A stretch of 64,000 nucleotides of DNA from Lutibacter sp. GTDB lineage: Bacteria; Bacteroidota; Bacteroidia; Flavobacteriales; Flavobacteriaceae. The DNA is taken from assembly GCF_030692605.1 (NCBI RefSeq), contig NZ_JAUYUD010000114.1, positions 17,557-81,556 of the forward strand, given 5' to 3'. How positions within the stretch are numbered: the first letter of the stretch is position 1; every line of letters starts with the position of its first letter. The notes under the pieces were generated by a model, which worked only from the letters and a program-made list of their open reading frames with translations, made no database searches and was not told where the DNA came from. The translations under genes were made by a program, and so were the position numbers. Shown one piece after another: positions 52,208-61,979 of the stretch.

Positions 52208-53623
52208 TTAAAACTTATTTTCTACTTCAGCTGCTTCAAGCATAAAGTAGTGTAAATCGGTGTTTTTAATAAACGGTTTTAATAAATTACTTCCGGGGCC
52301 AAACATGGCTAATTCTACATAATCGGCTGAATGATCCATGCTAATCCAACCAACAGAATTATGTTGCTTTTGAATTTTAGCTAACTCTTTAAAGGGTAAA
52401 TGTCTTGCATTATACAAACCGTTTTCAGATTTAATATTGGTATAATAGCTCAGAATTAATTTTGCTTCTTCATCTGTTGTTCCAAAATTATTGGCATATT
52501 CAATACGTTCTTTTACTTGCGAAATGGTGGTTTCTCTATCTAATCCGTTTAAAATCCATTCGTTGGTGTGTTTATAATTTTGAATGGTATCAAAATGATT
52601 ATCGGCGTTTTTCCCATAAATAATTCCCGGATTTGCGTTTCCGTGGTCGGTGGTAATAATAACTAAAGTTTCTTTGTCTTTTTCAGCAAAATCAATTGCT
52701 ACTTTTACAGCTTCATCAAATGCTATTTGATCGTAAAGCAACCCCGCAATATCATTGCCGTGAGCTGCCCAATCCACTTTTCCAGCTTCAACTTGTAGCA
52801 CAAAACCTTTGGAATTATTTTTCATTTGATCAATGGCTTTTTGAGTCATTTCACCCAAAGTTGGTATTTTTTTTAGCAGTTCTTGATCATTTCTTCTATC
52901 AATTGAATACGGAAGGCCATCGTTATAAAAAACACCAAGAATTGGCTTATTAGAATCTGTCATCATCAATTCATCTCGTGATTTTATAACCTGATATCCT
53001 TTGTTGGAAAATTCTTCATATAGGTCGCGTTTATCTTTTCTGAATTCTGATGCAAAATAATTATTTCCACCGCCCATCATTACATCAAAACCAAGTTCTA
53101 AATATATTTCGGCAATATCTTCTTGAGAATTTCTAGATTTGCTATTAACACAAAAACCTGCTGGCGTTGCGTGAGTAATAGGCACTGTTGTAACGCAACC
53201 AGCCATTTTACCTGCTTTTTTAAATTTTTGCCAAATAGGCACATAAGTTTCGCCATTTACGCCAACATTTAATGCTCCATTATTAACTCTAAATCCACCA
53301 CCCCAAGACGAACTTGCAGCTGCAGAGTCGGTAACAATAGAACTAGCTGAAGCCATATCCATTAAAGCACGACTAATTTTATTGTTTTTATATAGGCTAA
53401 TCCAATTACTCCCTACTCCAGTTTTTCTAGATAAATATAAGTCGGCCATGTTTAATGTTCCAGAGCTCATTCCATCACTAATTAAAATAATAATATTTTT
53501 AGCTTTTTTATTATTCTTTATTGTGTCACGTTCTAAGCTAGTTGCGCTCAGATCAAACGGGCTAATTAATGAAGTTCCTAAAGCAAATAAAGAACCATTT
53601 TTAAAAAACTTTCTTCTATCCAT
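52208..53623 (-). CDS. Alkaline phosphatase
   Basis: 471 residues. The N-terminus MDRRKFFKNGSLFALGTSLI looks like a twin-arginine or Sec signal. Metal and active-site motifs: ILISDGMSSG, nucleophile Ser100 in IVTDSAAASSSWGGG, TTVPITHATPAGF, VEAGKVDWAAHGND, VIITTDHGNANPG and the final His in GWISMDHSADYVELAMFG. It is the PhoA-type family, releasing phosphate from organic esters in the periplasm or outside the cell. No Pho box was recognised upstream; the start is followed closely by a family B element. Confidence 0.92.
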   Translation of the reverse strand: MDRRKFFKNGSLFALGTSLISPFDLSATSLERDTIKNNKKAKNIIILISDGMSSGTLNMADLYLSRKTGVGSNWISLYKNNKISRALMDMASASSIVTDSAAASSSWGGGFRVNNGALNVGVNGETYVPIWQKFKKAGKMAGCVTTVPITHATPAGFCVNSKSRNSQEDIAEIYLELGFDVMMGGGNNYFASEFRKDKRDLYEEFSNKGYQVIKSRDELMMTDSNKPILGVFYNDGLPYSIDRRNDQELLKKIPTLGEMTQKAIDQMKNNSKGFVLQVEAGKVDWAAHGNDIAGLLYDQIAFDEAVKVAIDFAEKDKETLVIITTDHGNANPGIIYGKNADNHFDTIQNYKHTNEWILNGLDRETTISQVKERIEYANNFGTTDEEAKLILSYYTNIKSENGLYNARHLPFKELAKIQKQHNSVGWISMDHSADYVELAMFGPGSNLLKPFIKNTDLHYFMLEAAEVENKF

Positions 53624-53643
53624 AATGTATATTTAAAAAAATA

Positions 53644-53761
53644 ACGCGTTGTGTTCAATTAATTTTTAACGATGATTTTTCGTCTGTTCGAGTGATTTTC
53701 GTTTCGTTTTACTGCACAAAAAACACTCGAACAGACGTTTTTAATAATTGCGCCCAACGGG
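53644..53761 (+). mobile_element. Miniature element family B, copy 2 (short form)
   Basis: 118 bp with ends acgcgttgtgttcaatta and taattgcgcccaacggg. Nearly the whole inside is one long stem: cgtctgttcgagtg pairs perfectly with cactcgaacagacg. Flanks aaaaaaata (53635-53643) and ttaaaaata (53762-53770) agree at 7 of 9 positions, so the target duplication is decayed. It lies 20 bp upstream of the phosphatase start. Confidence 0.75.
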
Positions 53762-53864
53762 TTAAAAATAATTTCCAAATATAGAGAAATGTGGGTATAA
53801 TGTAGTAATTATTTTGGTGTGAGTTATTGGTGTAATTAAACAAAATAACAAGTTGTTATAATTA

Positions 53865-54104
53865 ACGCGTTGGGTGCAATTAATTTTAACGATGATTTTT
53901 CGTCACTTCGAGTGATTTTCGATAGAAAATTGTATCGAGAACAGAAAAATGATAGTTAAAAACGGTTCTCGATACATCGCCATCGCGCTAACTGGCTCTT
54001 TCACTAAAAATGTTCACTGAACATTTTTTAAACGCTCAGCCCTGTTTCGTTTTACTGCACAAAAAACACTCGAACAGACGTTTTTAATAATTGCGCCCAA
54101 CGGG
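53865..54104 (+). mobile_element. Miniature element family B, copy 3 (long form)
   Basis: 240 bp between perfect 9-bp direct repeats TTATAATTA (53856-53864 and 54105-54113). Ends acgcgttgggtgcaatta and taattgcgcccaacggg. Relative to copy 1 it has about 60 extra bases (from about 53,975) with their own hairpin, aaaaatgttca / tgaacattttt. No coding capacity. Confidence 0.82.
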
Positions 54105-54154
54105 TTATAATTATTAAAAATTTAACTAATTTTAAACATCTCAAATGTATTAAA

Positions 54155-56470
54155 ATGAACTACCAAAAGCACTTTCCTATTATTTCATTTCTACTAATTG
54201 TGGGTACGATTTTTTACAGTTTTTATTCGCTTTTGCCTTCTGGGGAACTAAAAGAAACAACTGACTCGAGTCAATTTTCAACAAAAAACGCATTGGTTCA
54301 CGTAAAGGAAATGAGTAAAGAACCTCATTATCCTGGAACAAACAATCACGAACAAGTGATTAATTATATTGTGGATCAATTAGAAAAATTAGGATTAGAA
54401 GTTGAAATTCAAGAACAAGTTGCAATTAATAAAAAGTGGAGAGCAGCTACAAAAACAAAAAATATTGTTGCCAAAATAAAAGGAAATGTTGAAGGAAAAG
54501 CATTGCTTTTATTATCTCATTATGACTCAAATCCTCATTCATCTCTCGGGGCAAGTGATGCGGCAAGTGGAGTGGCTGTTATTTTAGAAGGAGTTAGGGC
54601 TTTTGTTGAAAAGAATTCGACACCTAAAAATGATATTATAATTTGTATTACAGATGCAGAAGAATTAGGACTTTTAGGAGCTAATGCCTTTGTAAATCAC
54701 CATCCTTGGGCTAAAAACATTGGACTTGTTTTAAATTTTGAGGCCAGAGGAAGTGGCGGCCCCAGTTATATGCTTTTGGAAACTAATGGAGGAAATAAAA
54801 AATTGATTGAAGCTTTTCAAAATGCCAATACACCTTATCCTGTTGGAAATTCATTAATGTATAGCATTTATAAAATGCTACCAAATGATACCGATTTAAC
54901 AGTTTTTAGAGAAGATGGTGATATAGACGGATTTAATTTTGCATTTATTGGAGATCATTTCGATTATCATACTGTTCAAGATTCATTTGAACGAATGAAT
55001 ATGGATTCTTTTAATCATCAAGCGTCCTATTTAATAGCAAGTTTAAATTATTTTGCCAATAGCGACCTAACGTCATTAAAATCGCAGGAAGATTATGTGT
55101 ATTTCAATTTCCCGTTTATAGGAATGGTTTTTTATCCCTTTTCGTGGATTTTACCTATGTTTATCTTAGTTTTATTTTTAGTTTTTGTTACCATAACCAT
55201 TGGTTTTAAATATAAAAAGCTTACACTAAAAGGAGTCTTAAATGGTTTTGTTCCATTATTGGGAGCATTGATTTTATCGATAATAATCACATTTTTTGGT
55301 TGGAAACTTTTACTTAAACTGTATCCACAATACCAAGGTATTTTACACGGTTTTACCTATAACGGATATTATTATATTGCAGCTGTTGTTTTTTTAACAA
55401 TCTCTCTCTGTGGTTGGTTTTATGCAACCTATTTAAAAAAGTATTCCAGTCAAGATTTAAGTATTGCACCTTTAATTTTGTGGATTTTAATTAATGGGCT
55501 GGTTGTTTTTTATTTGCCAGGAGCCGCATTTTTTATTGTTCCCGTACTGATTTTATTAAGCATCATTATCATTTTATTTTTTTCAAACAAAAAACACAAT
55601 CGGTTACTTTTCTCATTTTTATCAATTCCTGTTATTCTAATTTTTGCTCCAATGGTGGTGTTATTTCCAGTGGGTTTAGGATTAAAAATGGTCGCAATTA
55701 GTGCCTTTTTTGTGGTTTTGTTAGTTGGGTTTTTACTTCCTGTTTTTTATCAAAAAATGAACCTTAAAAAACTGGCTGTTCTTTTCTTACTAATTGGTGT
55801 AGGATTTCTTACAAAAGCACATTTGGAATCTTCATATACCATAAATCAAAAACAACCGAACAGTATTTTGTATGTGTTAGATGCAAACAAGAATGAAGCG
55901 TTTTGGGCAAGTTATAATTTAACAACAGATGATTTTACCAAACAATTTTTAGGTGAAAACCCAGTTGCGGGAAGTTATGATGCAAACACCACTAAAAGTA
56001 AATACCAAACTAGAATTCAGTGGCATTTACAAACAGCAATAAAAAACTTGGAAAAACCTAGAATTACAATTGAGTTGGATACCATAGTTAATAATTCAAG
56101 AAAAATATGTTTGAGCATTATTTCTTTAAGAGCTGCCAATAAAGTTGAACTTATTACAAATATTCCAATTGAATTTTTACAATTTAAGGTGAATGAAGAA
56201 AGCATAAAAAAATCTGAAGAAGATTATAAATATGTATTTTCAATTGAGAAAGGTTCTGTTATGAGCTATTATTTAACAAGTCCTACGGAAATTATTGATT
56301 TAGAGTTTATGGTTGATGCTAATCAAAAATTTGATTTAGATATTTTGGAAGCTAAATTTGATTTATTTTCTAATCCAGCTTTTAAAATTACCCCTAGATC
56401 GGAAATTATGATGCCAATGCCATTTGTATTAAATGATGCGACAGTTATAAAAACCAATATAAAATTTTAA
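54155..56470 (+). CDS. M28-family aminopeptidase with multi-span C-terminal domain
   Basis: 771 residues. One N-terminal membrane anchor (IISFLLIVGTIFYSFYSLL) is followed by an M28 zinc peptidase domain: LLSHYDSNPHSSLGASDAASG (His and bridging Asp), CITDAEELGLLGANAF (catalytic Glu and ligand), VLNFEARGSGGPS, and IGDHFDYHTVQDSF (last His). From about 325 to 570 there are eight or nine hydrophobic spans, and a C-terminal exported beta domain of about 200 residues follows. This layout is known for Fxna/ER-type M28 peptidases and their bacterial relatives. It probably clips peptides on the outer face of the inner membrane. Confidence 0.88.
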   Translation: MNYQKHFPIISFLLIVGTIFYSFYSLLPSGELKETTDSSQFSTKNALVHVKEMSKEPHYPGTNNHEQVINYIVDQLEKLGLEVEIQEQVAINKKWRAATKTKNIVAKIKGNVEGKALLLLSHYDSNPHSSLGASDAASGVAVILEGVRAFVEKNSTPKNDIIICITDAEELGLLGANAFVNHHPWAKNIGLVLNFEARGSGGPSYMLLETNGGNKKLIEAFQNANTPYPVGNSLMYSIYKMLPNDTDLTVFREDGDIDGFNFAFIGDHFDYHTVQDSFERMNMDSFNHQASYLIASLNYFANSDLTSLKSQEDYVYFNFPFIGMVFYPFSWILPMFILVLFLVFVTITIGFKYKKLTLKGVLNGFVPLLGALILSIIITFFGWKLLLKLYPQYQGILHGFTYNGYYYIAAVVFLTISLCGWFYATYLKKYSSQDLSIAPLILWILINGLVVFYLPGAAFFIVPVLILLSIIIILFFSNKKHNRLLFSFLSIPVILIFAPMVVLFPVGLGLKMVAISAFFVVLLVGFLLPVFYQKMNLKKLAVLFLLIGVGFLTKAHLESSYTINQKQPNSILYVLDANKNEAFWASYNLTTDDFTKQFLGENPVAGSYDANTTKSKYQTRIQWHLQTAIKNLEKPRITIELDTIVNNSRKICLSIISLRAANKVELITNIPIEFLQFKVNEESIKKSEEDYKYVFSIEKGSVMSYYLTSPTEIIDLEFMVDANQKFDLDILEAKFDLFSNPAFKITPRSEIMMPMPFVLNDATVIKTNIKF

Positions 56471-56472
56471 GT

Positions 56473-57564
56473 ATGATTAAAAATAATTTTCTTTTTGCAT
56501 TAATTCTTTTAGTTGCTTTAACTTCTTGTCGAAAAATAATTAAAGTAGAAGAAGTTGTATACAAAAAACCAGTATTAGATCAAAAAAGTGCTGCTTTTTT
56601 ATACCATTTTGCTTTTGAGTGTATAGAACAAGAATATCCAAATAAATTAGAACAAGTACTAGGAGACGGTTCGTATTTGAAAGAACCTTCTGAATTGCAT
56701 CCTGCTTTTTATGGTTGTTTTGATTGGCACTCTTCCGTTCATGGGCATTGGACCCTTTTAAACATTTTAAAAGAAATGCCAGATTTTGAGCACAGAGCAA
56801 CTGTTATGTTGAAATTAAAAAACAATTTAACAGCTGAAAACATAGCGAAAGAAGTTGCTTTTTTCGACGATGTTCATAATAAAAATTTTGAACGAACTTA
56901 TGGTTGGGCTTGGTTATTGAAAGTTGCGGAAACCCTGAGAGATTGGGATAGTCCTGAAGCAAATGAAATGTATACTAATTTAGAGCCATTGGTTCAGTTA
57001 ATTGAACAGAAATACATCGCTTTTTTACCAAAATTAATATATCCAATTCGAGTTGGAGAACATACAAATACAGCTTTCGGATTGTCTTTTGCTTTAGATT
57101 ATGCCAAAAAATATTCTCCTGAATTAGAAAGGGTAATTATTGCAAAAGCAACGGAATATTATTTAAATGACCAAGGGTGTCCGTTAACTTGGGAACCGAG
57201 TGGATTCGATTTTTTATCCCCTTGTTTGCAAGAAGCATCGTTGATGTTAAAAGTACTTCCACAAAAAGAGTTTATAGTTTGGTTAGATAAATTTTTACCA
57301 GGTTTTAGGGAAAATCCAAGTCAGTTTTTGGAAGTTGCCGAAGTATCTGATAGATCGGATGGTAAATTAGCTCATTTAGATGGCTTAAATTACAGCAGAG
57401 CGTGGTGTTTGTATGAAATAGGAAAGGCTTTAGATAATGAAAAAATGCTAGATTTGGCAAACAAACATTTTCAGTATAGTTATTCTAAAATGGATTCTGG
57501 CGAATATGCCGGCGCCCATTGGCTGGCTTCTTTTGGGTTGTATGCGATACTTAAAGCGAAATAA
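56473..57564 (+). CDS. DUF2891 lipoprotein
   Basis: 363 residues; lipobox LTSC (Cys19). The DUF2891 family blocks are HPAFYGCFDWHSSVHGHWTLL, RTYGWAWLLKVAETL, YPIRVGEHTNTAFGLSFAL, PLTWEPSGFDFLSPCLQEA and HWLASFGLYAIL. The fold should be an alpha/alpha toroid, like many sugar-active enzymes, and HxxxHGHW plus the Trp/His-rich loops suggest a catalytic pocket. No activity is known. It starts 2 bp after the M28 gene, so the two are one operon. A cargo-free family A element begins 6 bp past its stop. Confidence 0.88.
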   Translation: MIKNNFLFALILLVALTSCRKIIKVEEVVYKKPVLDQKSAAFLYHFAFECIEQEYPNKLEQVLGDGSYLKEPSELHPAFYGCFDWHSSVHGHWTLLNILKEMPDFEHRATVMLKLKNNLTAENIAKEVAFFDDVHNKNFERTYGWAWLLKVAETLRDWDSPEANEMYTNLEPLVQLIEQKYIAFLPKLIYPIRVGEHTNTAFGLSFALDYAKKYSPELERVIIAKATEYYLNDQGCPLTWEPSGFDFLSPCLQEASLMLKVLPQKEFIVWLDKFLPGFRENPSQFLEVAEVSDRSDGKLAHLDGLNYSRAWCLYEIGKALDNEKMLDLANKHFQYSYSKMDSGEYAGAHWLASFGLYAILKAK

Positions 57565-57570
57565 TTAAAT

Positions 57571-57878
57571 AACGTGAGTTCGATATAACAATAATCGCAC
57601 ACCACTAATAATTAGGAGTTTAAAAATAGTGTCATTCCGACCAAAGGAGGAATCACATTACGTTTATCAACTGTGAGAAGCCTCGACCACTCGGCATGAC
57701 AAAGGAACCATTGAAAAACAAACCCATGACCTTGTCATCATTGCGAATTTTACTTTTTTTAAGTAAAATGTGGCAATCTGACTATCCATAAACAGATTGT
57801 CACAGTCGTTCTCCTTCAAAATAATATAAATAACTAATATTCAGATGGTATTATTCTTACTTATATCGAACTCACGTT
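57571..57878 (-). mobile_element. Miniature element family A, cargo-free copy (308 bp)
   Basis: Perfect 18-bp terminal inverted repeats aacgtgagttcgatataa (57571-57588) and ttatatcgaactcacgtt (57861-57878), flanked by the direct repeat AAAT (57567-57570 and 57879-57882). Its reverse complement follows the composite element at 42,756 step by step. The two halves are joined at ggcttct/cacagttgataaac, where the composite copy has the leader-cargo units. Internal stems: gtgacaatctg with cagattgccac, and attttactt with aagtaaaat. No coding frame of note. Confidence 0.85.
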
Positions 57879-57989
57879 AAATAAGTTAAACTTGTTTAAA
57901 CACAAAGGTTCTGTTAATTTAACTGATTAAGTACAACTTAAATAATGAATGAAACACCTAAAACAATTGAAACCATTAATTACAATTAG

Positions 57990-59429
57990 TTAATTTTTAT
58001 GGTATTGAGTAATTCGTAAAGTGTTAGCCATTCCTCGTTCTTTAACTGGCATGGAAGTAATGTTTACTGCATAGCCACCTTCGTATAAATATCCTTTTTG
58101 ATGTGCTAAATTATTGATATCTTCAATAGTTTGGTCGGTACTTACAAAACGATTGTAAAACACTCCTTTAACTCCCCAAAGTAAATTTAACATTGCTAGT
58201 ATTTTTCTGTTTGAAGAAAACACAAGGATGTTCGATTTCGGTCTCCAAGACGAAATTTGAAAAGCTGTATAACCAGAATTTGTTAATGTTGTAATAACTG
58301 AAGCGTTAATATTAGTTGCCACTATGGCTGCCTGATGACAAATAGTGTTACTAATATATCGTTCATTTGATTCGAACATTGGGTCATTTGGAACCGAAAT
58401 TAATGGTGAATTCTCAACACTTTCAATAATGCGTCTTATTTGTTTAATTACCTCAATCGGGAATTCTCCTACAGAAGTTTCACCAGATAGCATAACAGCA
58501 TCTGCACCATCCATTATGGAGTTAGCAACATCGTTTACCTCAGCTCTTGTTGGAACTTCGGATGTAATCATTGTTTCCATCATTTGGGTAGCAATAATTA
58601 CTGGTTTATGTGTTTTTTTAGCAATAGAGACGAGGCGTTTTTGAATTAACGGCACTTTTTCCATAGGTACTTCTACGCCTAAATCTCCTCTTGCAACCAT
58701 TAATCCATCGCAATATGGCATTATTTTTTCTATGTTTTCAACAGCTTCTGGTTTTTCAATTTTAGCTATGATAGGAATTTTATGTGGCGAATTAGTTTTT
58801 ATAATTTTTTGTAATTTCATTAAATCTTCAGGAGTTCTAACAAAAGAAAGTGCAATCCAATCGACTTGCATTTTTATTGCAAAAAGGGTATCTTCAATGT
58901 CTTTTTTGGTAAGCGCAGGAAGAGATATTTTTGTATTAGGTAAATTAACTCCTTTTTTAGATTTTAAAGTTCCGCCTCTTAGCACTTTTGTTACCACGTT
59001 TTTATCCCTATCAGTACCTGTTACTTCGAATAAAAGTTTGCCATCATCTACTAAAATATGCTCTCCAACCTGTACATCTTTTGGAAATTTTTTATAGGTC
59101 ATGAATGCTTTTTCTTGATTTCCTTCACATTTTACAGTTGTAAAAGTAAAAACAGCTCCATGGTGAAGTTCAACGCCATGTTCTCCCATTTTACCAACAC
59201 GTAATTTAGGTCCTTGTAAATCTGCTAAAATGGCAACGTTGTAATCAAGACGTACATTTATTTCTCTTATTATTTTTATTTTTTCTGCAACATCTTCATA
59301 GTCGGCATGTGAAAAATTTACTCTAAAAACATTGACTCCAAAGGTCATCATATCTTCAATAATTTCCTTTGTGCTACATGCAGGCCCAAGGGTTGCAACA
59401 ATTTTTGTTCGTTTAATGTTTTCAGCCAT
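57990..59429 (-). CDS. pyk: Pyruvate kinase
   Basis: 479 residues of the usual length. Motifs: KIVATLGPACSTKE at the start, VFRVNFSHADYEDV, ILADLQGPKLRVGKMG, the B domain (GEHILVDDGKLLFEV), PIIAKIEKPEAVENIEKI with the catalytic Lys, MVARGDLGVEVPMEKVP, ATQMMETMITSEVPTRAEV and VMLSGETSVGEFP. The C-terminal domain for allosteric effectors is complete. It makes pyruvate and ATP in glycolysis. It is downstream of the IPExxxVDY gene with a 2-bp gap, in the order acpP-fabF-rnc-IPExxxVDY-pyk, which is conserved in Flavobacteriia. Confidence 0.96.
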   Translation of the reverse strand: MAENIKRTKIVATLGPACSTKEIIEDMMTFGVNVFRVNFSHADYEDVAEKIKIIREINVRLDYNVAILADLQGPKLRVGKMGEHGVELHHGAVFTFTTVKCEGNQEKAFMTYKKFPKDVQVGEHILVDDGKLLFEVTGTDRDKNVVTKVLRGGTLKSKKGVNLPNTKISLPALTKKDIEDTLFAIKMQVDWIALSFVRTPEDLMKLQKIIKTNSPHKIPIIAKIEKPEAVENIEKIMPYCDGLMVARGDLGVEVPMEKVPLIQKRLVSIAKKTHKPVIIATQMMETMITSEVPTRAEVNDVANSIMDGADAVMLSGETSVGEFPIEVIKQIRRIIESVENSPLISVPNDPMFESNERYISNTICHQAAIVATNINASVITTLTNSGYTAFQISSWRPKSNILVFSSNRKILAMLNLLWGVKGVFYNRFVSTDQTIEDINNLAHQKGYLYEGGYAVNITSMPVKERGMANTLRITQYHKN

Positions 59430-59431
59430 AA

Positions 59432-59890
59432 TTAAAATATTAGGTGATCTTTCGATTTTAGTGAGTAAGGATCAATACTATAAGAAGTAATGATGTGTTT
59501 TATTGCATTTAATTTTAAAATGATGTTTTGAATATCTTCGAAATCAGAACAACCTTCAATTTTTAAAAAAAAATCAATTTTCTTTTTTTCAGGAATTAAA
59601 TAAGAAACAGTAGAAATTTGGTTATCAAATAATCCAGGTTGTATTTGATTATTTGTATGGTGCACAAATTTATTGTTTATTAAATAGTAATTAGTAAAAT
59701 GAGGTTCATCTTTATATTCAAACAAAGGATACGCAGCTTCAGAGTTTTTAAAATCTAAGCTGTACTCATGTTTTTTTAAATTAAACTTCAAATATTTATT
59801 AATAAAATAGGCCAACCGATAATCTTCTTCGGCGCAGTGTATTCCAATTAGTGAATAATCGACCTCTAAGTCTAAAGTTAGCATTTGCAT
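59432..59890 (-). CDS. IPExxxVDY-family protein
   Basis: 152 residues. DLEVDYSLIGIHCAEEDYRL at the N-terminus, PLFEYKD in the middle and YLIPEKKKIDFFLKIEG in the C-terminal half; the last matches the IPExxxVDY signature, with Ile-Asp in place of Val-Asp. A small soluble Bacteroidota protein always found between rnc and pyk. Function unknown. Confidence 0.88.
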   Translation of the reverse strand: MQMLTLDLEVDYSLIGIHCAEEDYRLAYFINKYLKFNLKKHEYSLDFKNSEAAYPLFEYKDEPHFTNYYLINNKFVHHTNNQIQPGLFDNQISTVSYLIPEKKKIDFFLKIEGCSDFEDIQNIILKLNAIKHIITSYSIDPYSLKSKDHLIF

Positions 59891-59977
59891 AGGATAATCT
59901 TAATAGGTTCAGCAAAAATAAGGTTGTTTGGTAACAATAAATAATATTTTTACGAAATCGTATTCGCGTAAAAGTAC

Positions 59978-60712
59978 CTAAATTATTTTATGTTGTTTCG
60001 CAAAATAGGCTCTTTTTGAAGCTATTTCTTCAGCTTTCTTTTTTGATGTAGCTCTTCCTTTGGATAAAATTTCGTTATTCAAATACAACTTAACACTAAA
60101 ATGTTTTACGGGGTCGTTTCCAGTATCTTCATAAACTTCATACAAAAAGTCGTGCTTTTCTTTTTGACACCATTCAATAAATAAACTTTTGTAACTGGTT
60201 ATTTTTCCTTCCAATTTAGCAACATCGGCATATGGAAGAATAATTCGTCTGTAAATAAATTTTTCGCAATAGTTATAATTTCTATCTAAATAAACAGCTC
60301 CAATTAAGGCTTCTAAGATATTCCCATTTATATCATCACCAAATTTTGATTTAATAACATTACTTTGCACAAATTGTAATAATTGCAAGTCTTTTCCTAC
60401 TTGGTTTAAATGCTCTCTACTAACAATTTTAGATCGCATTTGAGTTAAGTAACCTTCATCACCGTAAGGAATTTTTTGAAAAAGGTAGGATGCAATTACA
60501 CCACCTAACATAGCGTCTCCTAAAAATTCTAATCGTTCATAATTAATTGGCAAGCCAGATTCCTTATCAGTTTCTTTAGTAGAACGATGAATAAATGCCT
60601 TTTTGTAATAATAAATGTTGGAGGGAGAAAAACCCAAAATATTTTTTAAGGCTTTAAGTAATTCTTTATTTTCTTTAGAGTGAGTATCTAAAATTTTTCG
60701 AATGAAATTCAT
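59978..60712 (-). CDS. rnc: Ribonuclease III
   Basis: 244 residues. Catalytic domain with RLEFLGDAMLGGVIASYLF (the ERLEFLGDA signature, with metal-binding Glu and Asp) and GNILEALIGAVYLDRNY; C-terminal dsRNA-binding domain (YKSLFIEWCQKEKHDFLYEV; GRATSKKKAEEIASKRAYF). It cuts double-stranded RNA in rRNA and mRNA processing. It starts 6 bp after fabF and is in the same operon. Confidence 0.95.
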   Translation of the reverse strand: MNFIRKILDTHSKENKELLKALKNILGFSPSNIYYYKKAFIHRSTKETDKESGLPINYERLEFLGDAMLGGVIASYLFQKIPYGDEGYLTQMRSKIVSREHLNQVGKDLQLLQFVQSNVIKSKFGDDINGNILEALIGAVYLDRNYNYCEKFIYRRIILPYADVAKLEGKITSYKSLFIEWCQKEKHDFLYEVYEDTGNDPVKHFSVKLYLNNEILSKGRATSKKKAEEIASKRAYFAKQHKII

Positions 60713-60718
60713 TCAGTA

Positions 60719-61972
60719 TTATGAATCAAGTTTTTTAAACAGTACACATGCATTATGACCACCAAAACCAAAGGTGTTACTCATGGCAACATTTATGGTT
60801 CTTTTTTGAGCCTCGTTAAACGTATAGTTCAATTTACTGTCTATTAGATCATCATCCGTAAAATGGTTAATAGTAGGAGGAACCATACTGTGTTTTATTG
60901 CTAAAATTGAAGCAATAGCTTCAACAGCCCCAGCGGCACCCAATAAATGACCAGTCATAGATTTTGTTGAATTGAGGTTAAGCTTATAAGCATGTGCCCC
61001 AAAAACATCTAAAATTGCTTTAGATTCAGCAATGTCACCTAATGGAGTTGACGTTCCGTGCATGTTTATAGCATCTACATCTTCTGGTTTTAAACCAGCA
61101 TCTTTTAAACAGTTTAGCATTACATTTCTTGCTCCTAATCCATCTGGATGTGGTGCTGTAATATGATAAGCATCTGCAGATAGACCTCCACCAGCTACTT
61201 CAGCATAAATCTTTGCTCCTCTAGCTTTTGCATGTTCATATTCTTCCAAAATAAGTGTGCCAGCTCCTTCGCCAGAAACAAAACCGTCACGGTCCTTATC
61301 AAAAGGTCTGGATGCTGTTTTAGGATCATCATTTCGGGTAGAAAGTGCTTGTAAGGCATTGAAACCTCCTATTCCAGAAATTGTGATAGTAGCTTCAGAA
61401 CCACCTGCCACCATAACATCTGCATATCCTAAACGAATATAGTTTAAGGCGTCAATAATAGCATTTGAAGAAGATGCGCAAGCAGAAACAGTTGCAAAGT
61501 TTGGGCCTCTAAAGCCGTATTTGATTGAAATTTGCCCTGGGGCAATATCTGCAATCATTTTAGGGATAAAGAAAGGGTTAAAACGAGGTGAACCATCACC
61601 AGCAGCAAAATTCAAAACTTCATTTTGAAAAGTTTCTAAACCGCCAATACCAGCACCCCAAATTACACCAACTCTGTCTTTATCAATTTTTTCTAAATCA
61701 ATGTTTGAATCTAAAATGGCTTCATCAGTCGCAACCATTGCGTACTGAGTGAATCTATCCATTTTTCGAGCTTCTTTTCTGTCAATAAATTCATTGACAT
61801 CGAAGTTTTTTAGTTCACAGGCAAAACGAGTTTTGAACTTAGATGCATCAAAATAGGTTATTGGAGCTGCCCCACTAACTCCGTTAATGAGGCCGTTCCA
61901 GAAACTTTCTAAATTGTTACCAATAGGTGTTAATGCTCCAAGTCCAGTTACAACAACTCGTTTTATTTCCAT
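60719..61972 (-). CDS. fabF: 3-oxoacyl-ACP synthase II
   Basis: 417 residues. Nucleophilic Cys165 in TVSACASSSNAI, His in INMHGTSTPLGD and His in STKSMTGHLLGAAGAVE form the Cys-His-His triad of elongating condensing enzymes; NTFGFGGHNACV is the C-terminal gatekeeper loop. It extends acyl-ACP with malonyl-ACP in fatty acid synthesis. It is 7 bp downstream of acpP, its substrate carrier. Confidence 0.97.
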   Translation of the reverse strand: MEIKRVVVTGLGALTPIGNNLESFWNGLINGVSGAAPITYFDASKFKTRFACELKNFDVNEFIDRKEARKMDRFTQYAMVATDEAILDSNIDLEKIDKDRVGVIWGAGIGGLETFQNEVLNFAAGDGSPRFNPFFIPKMIADIAPGQISIKYGFRGPNFATVSACASSSNAIIDALNYIRLGYADVMVAGGSEATITISGIGGFNALQALSTRNDDPKTASRPFDKDRDGFVSGEGAGTLILEEYEHAKARGAKIYAEVAGGGLSADAYHITAPHPDGLGARNVMLNCLKDAGLKPEDVDAINMHGTSTPLGDIAESKAILDVFGAHAYKLNLNSTKSMTGHLLGAAGAVEAIASILAIKHSMVPPTINHFTDDDLIDSKLNYTFNEAQKRTINVAMSNTFGFGGHNACVLFKKLDS

Positions 61973-61979
61973 ATGAGGA

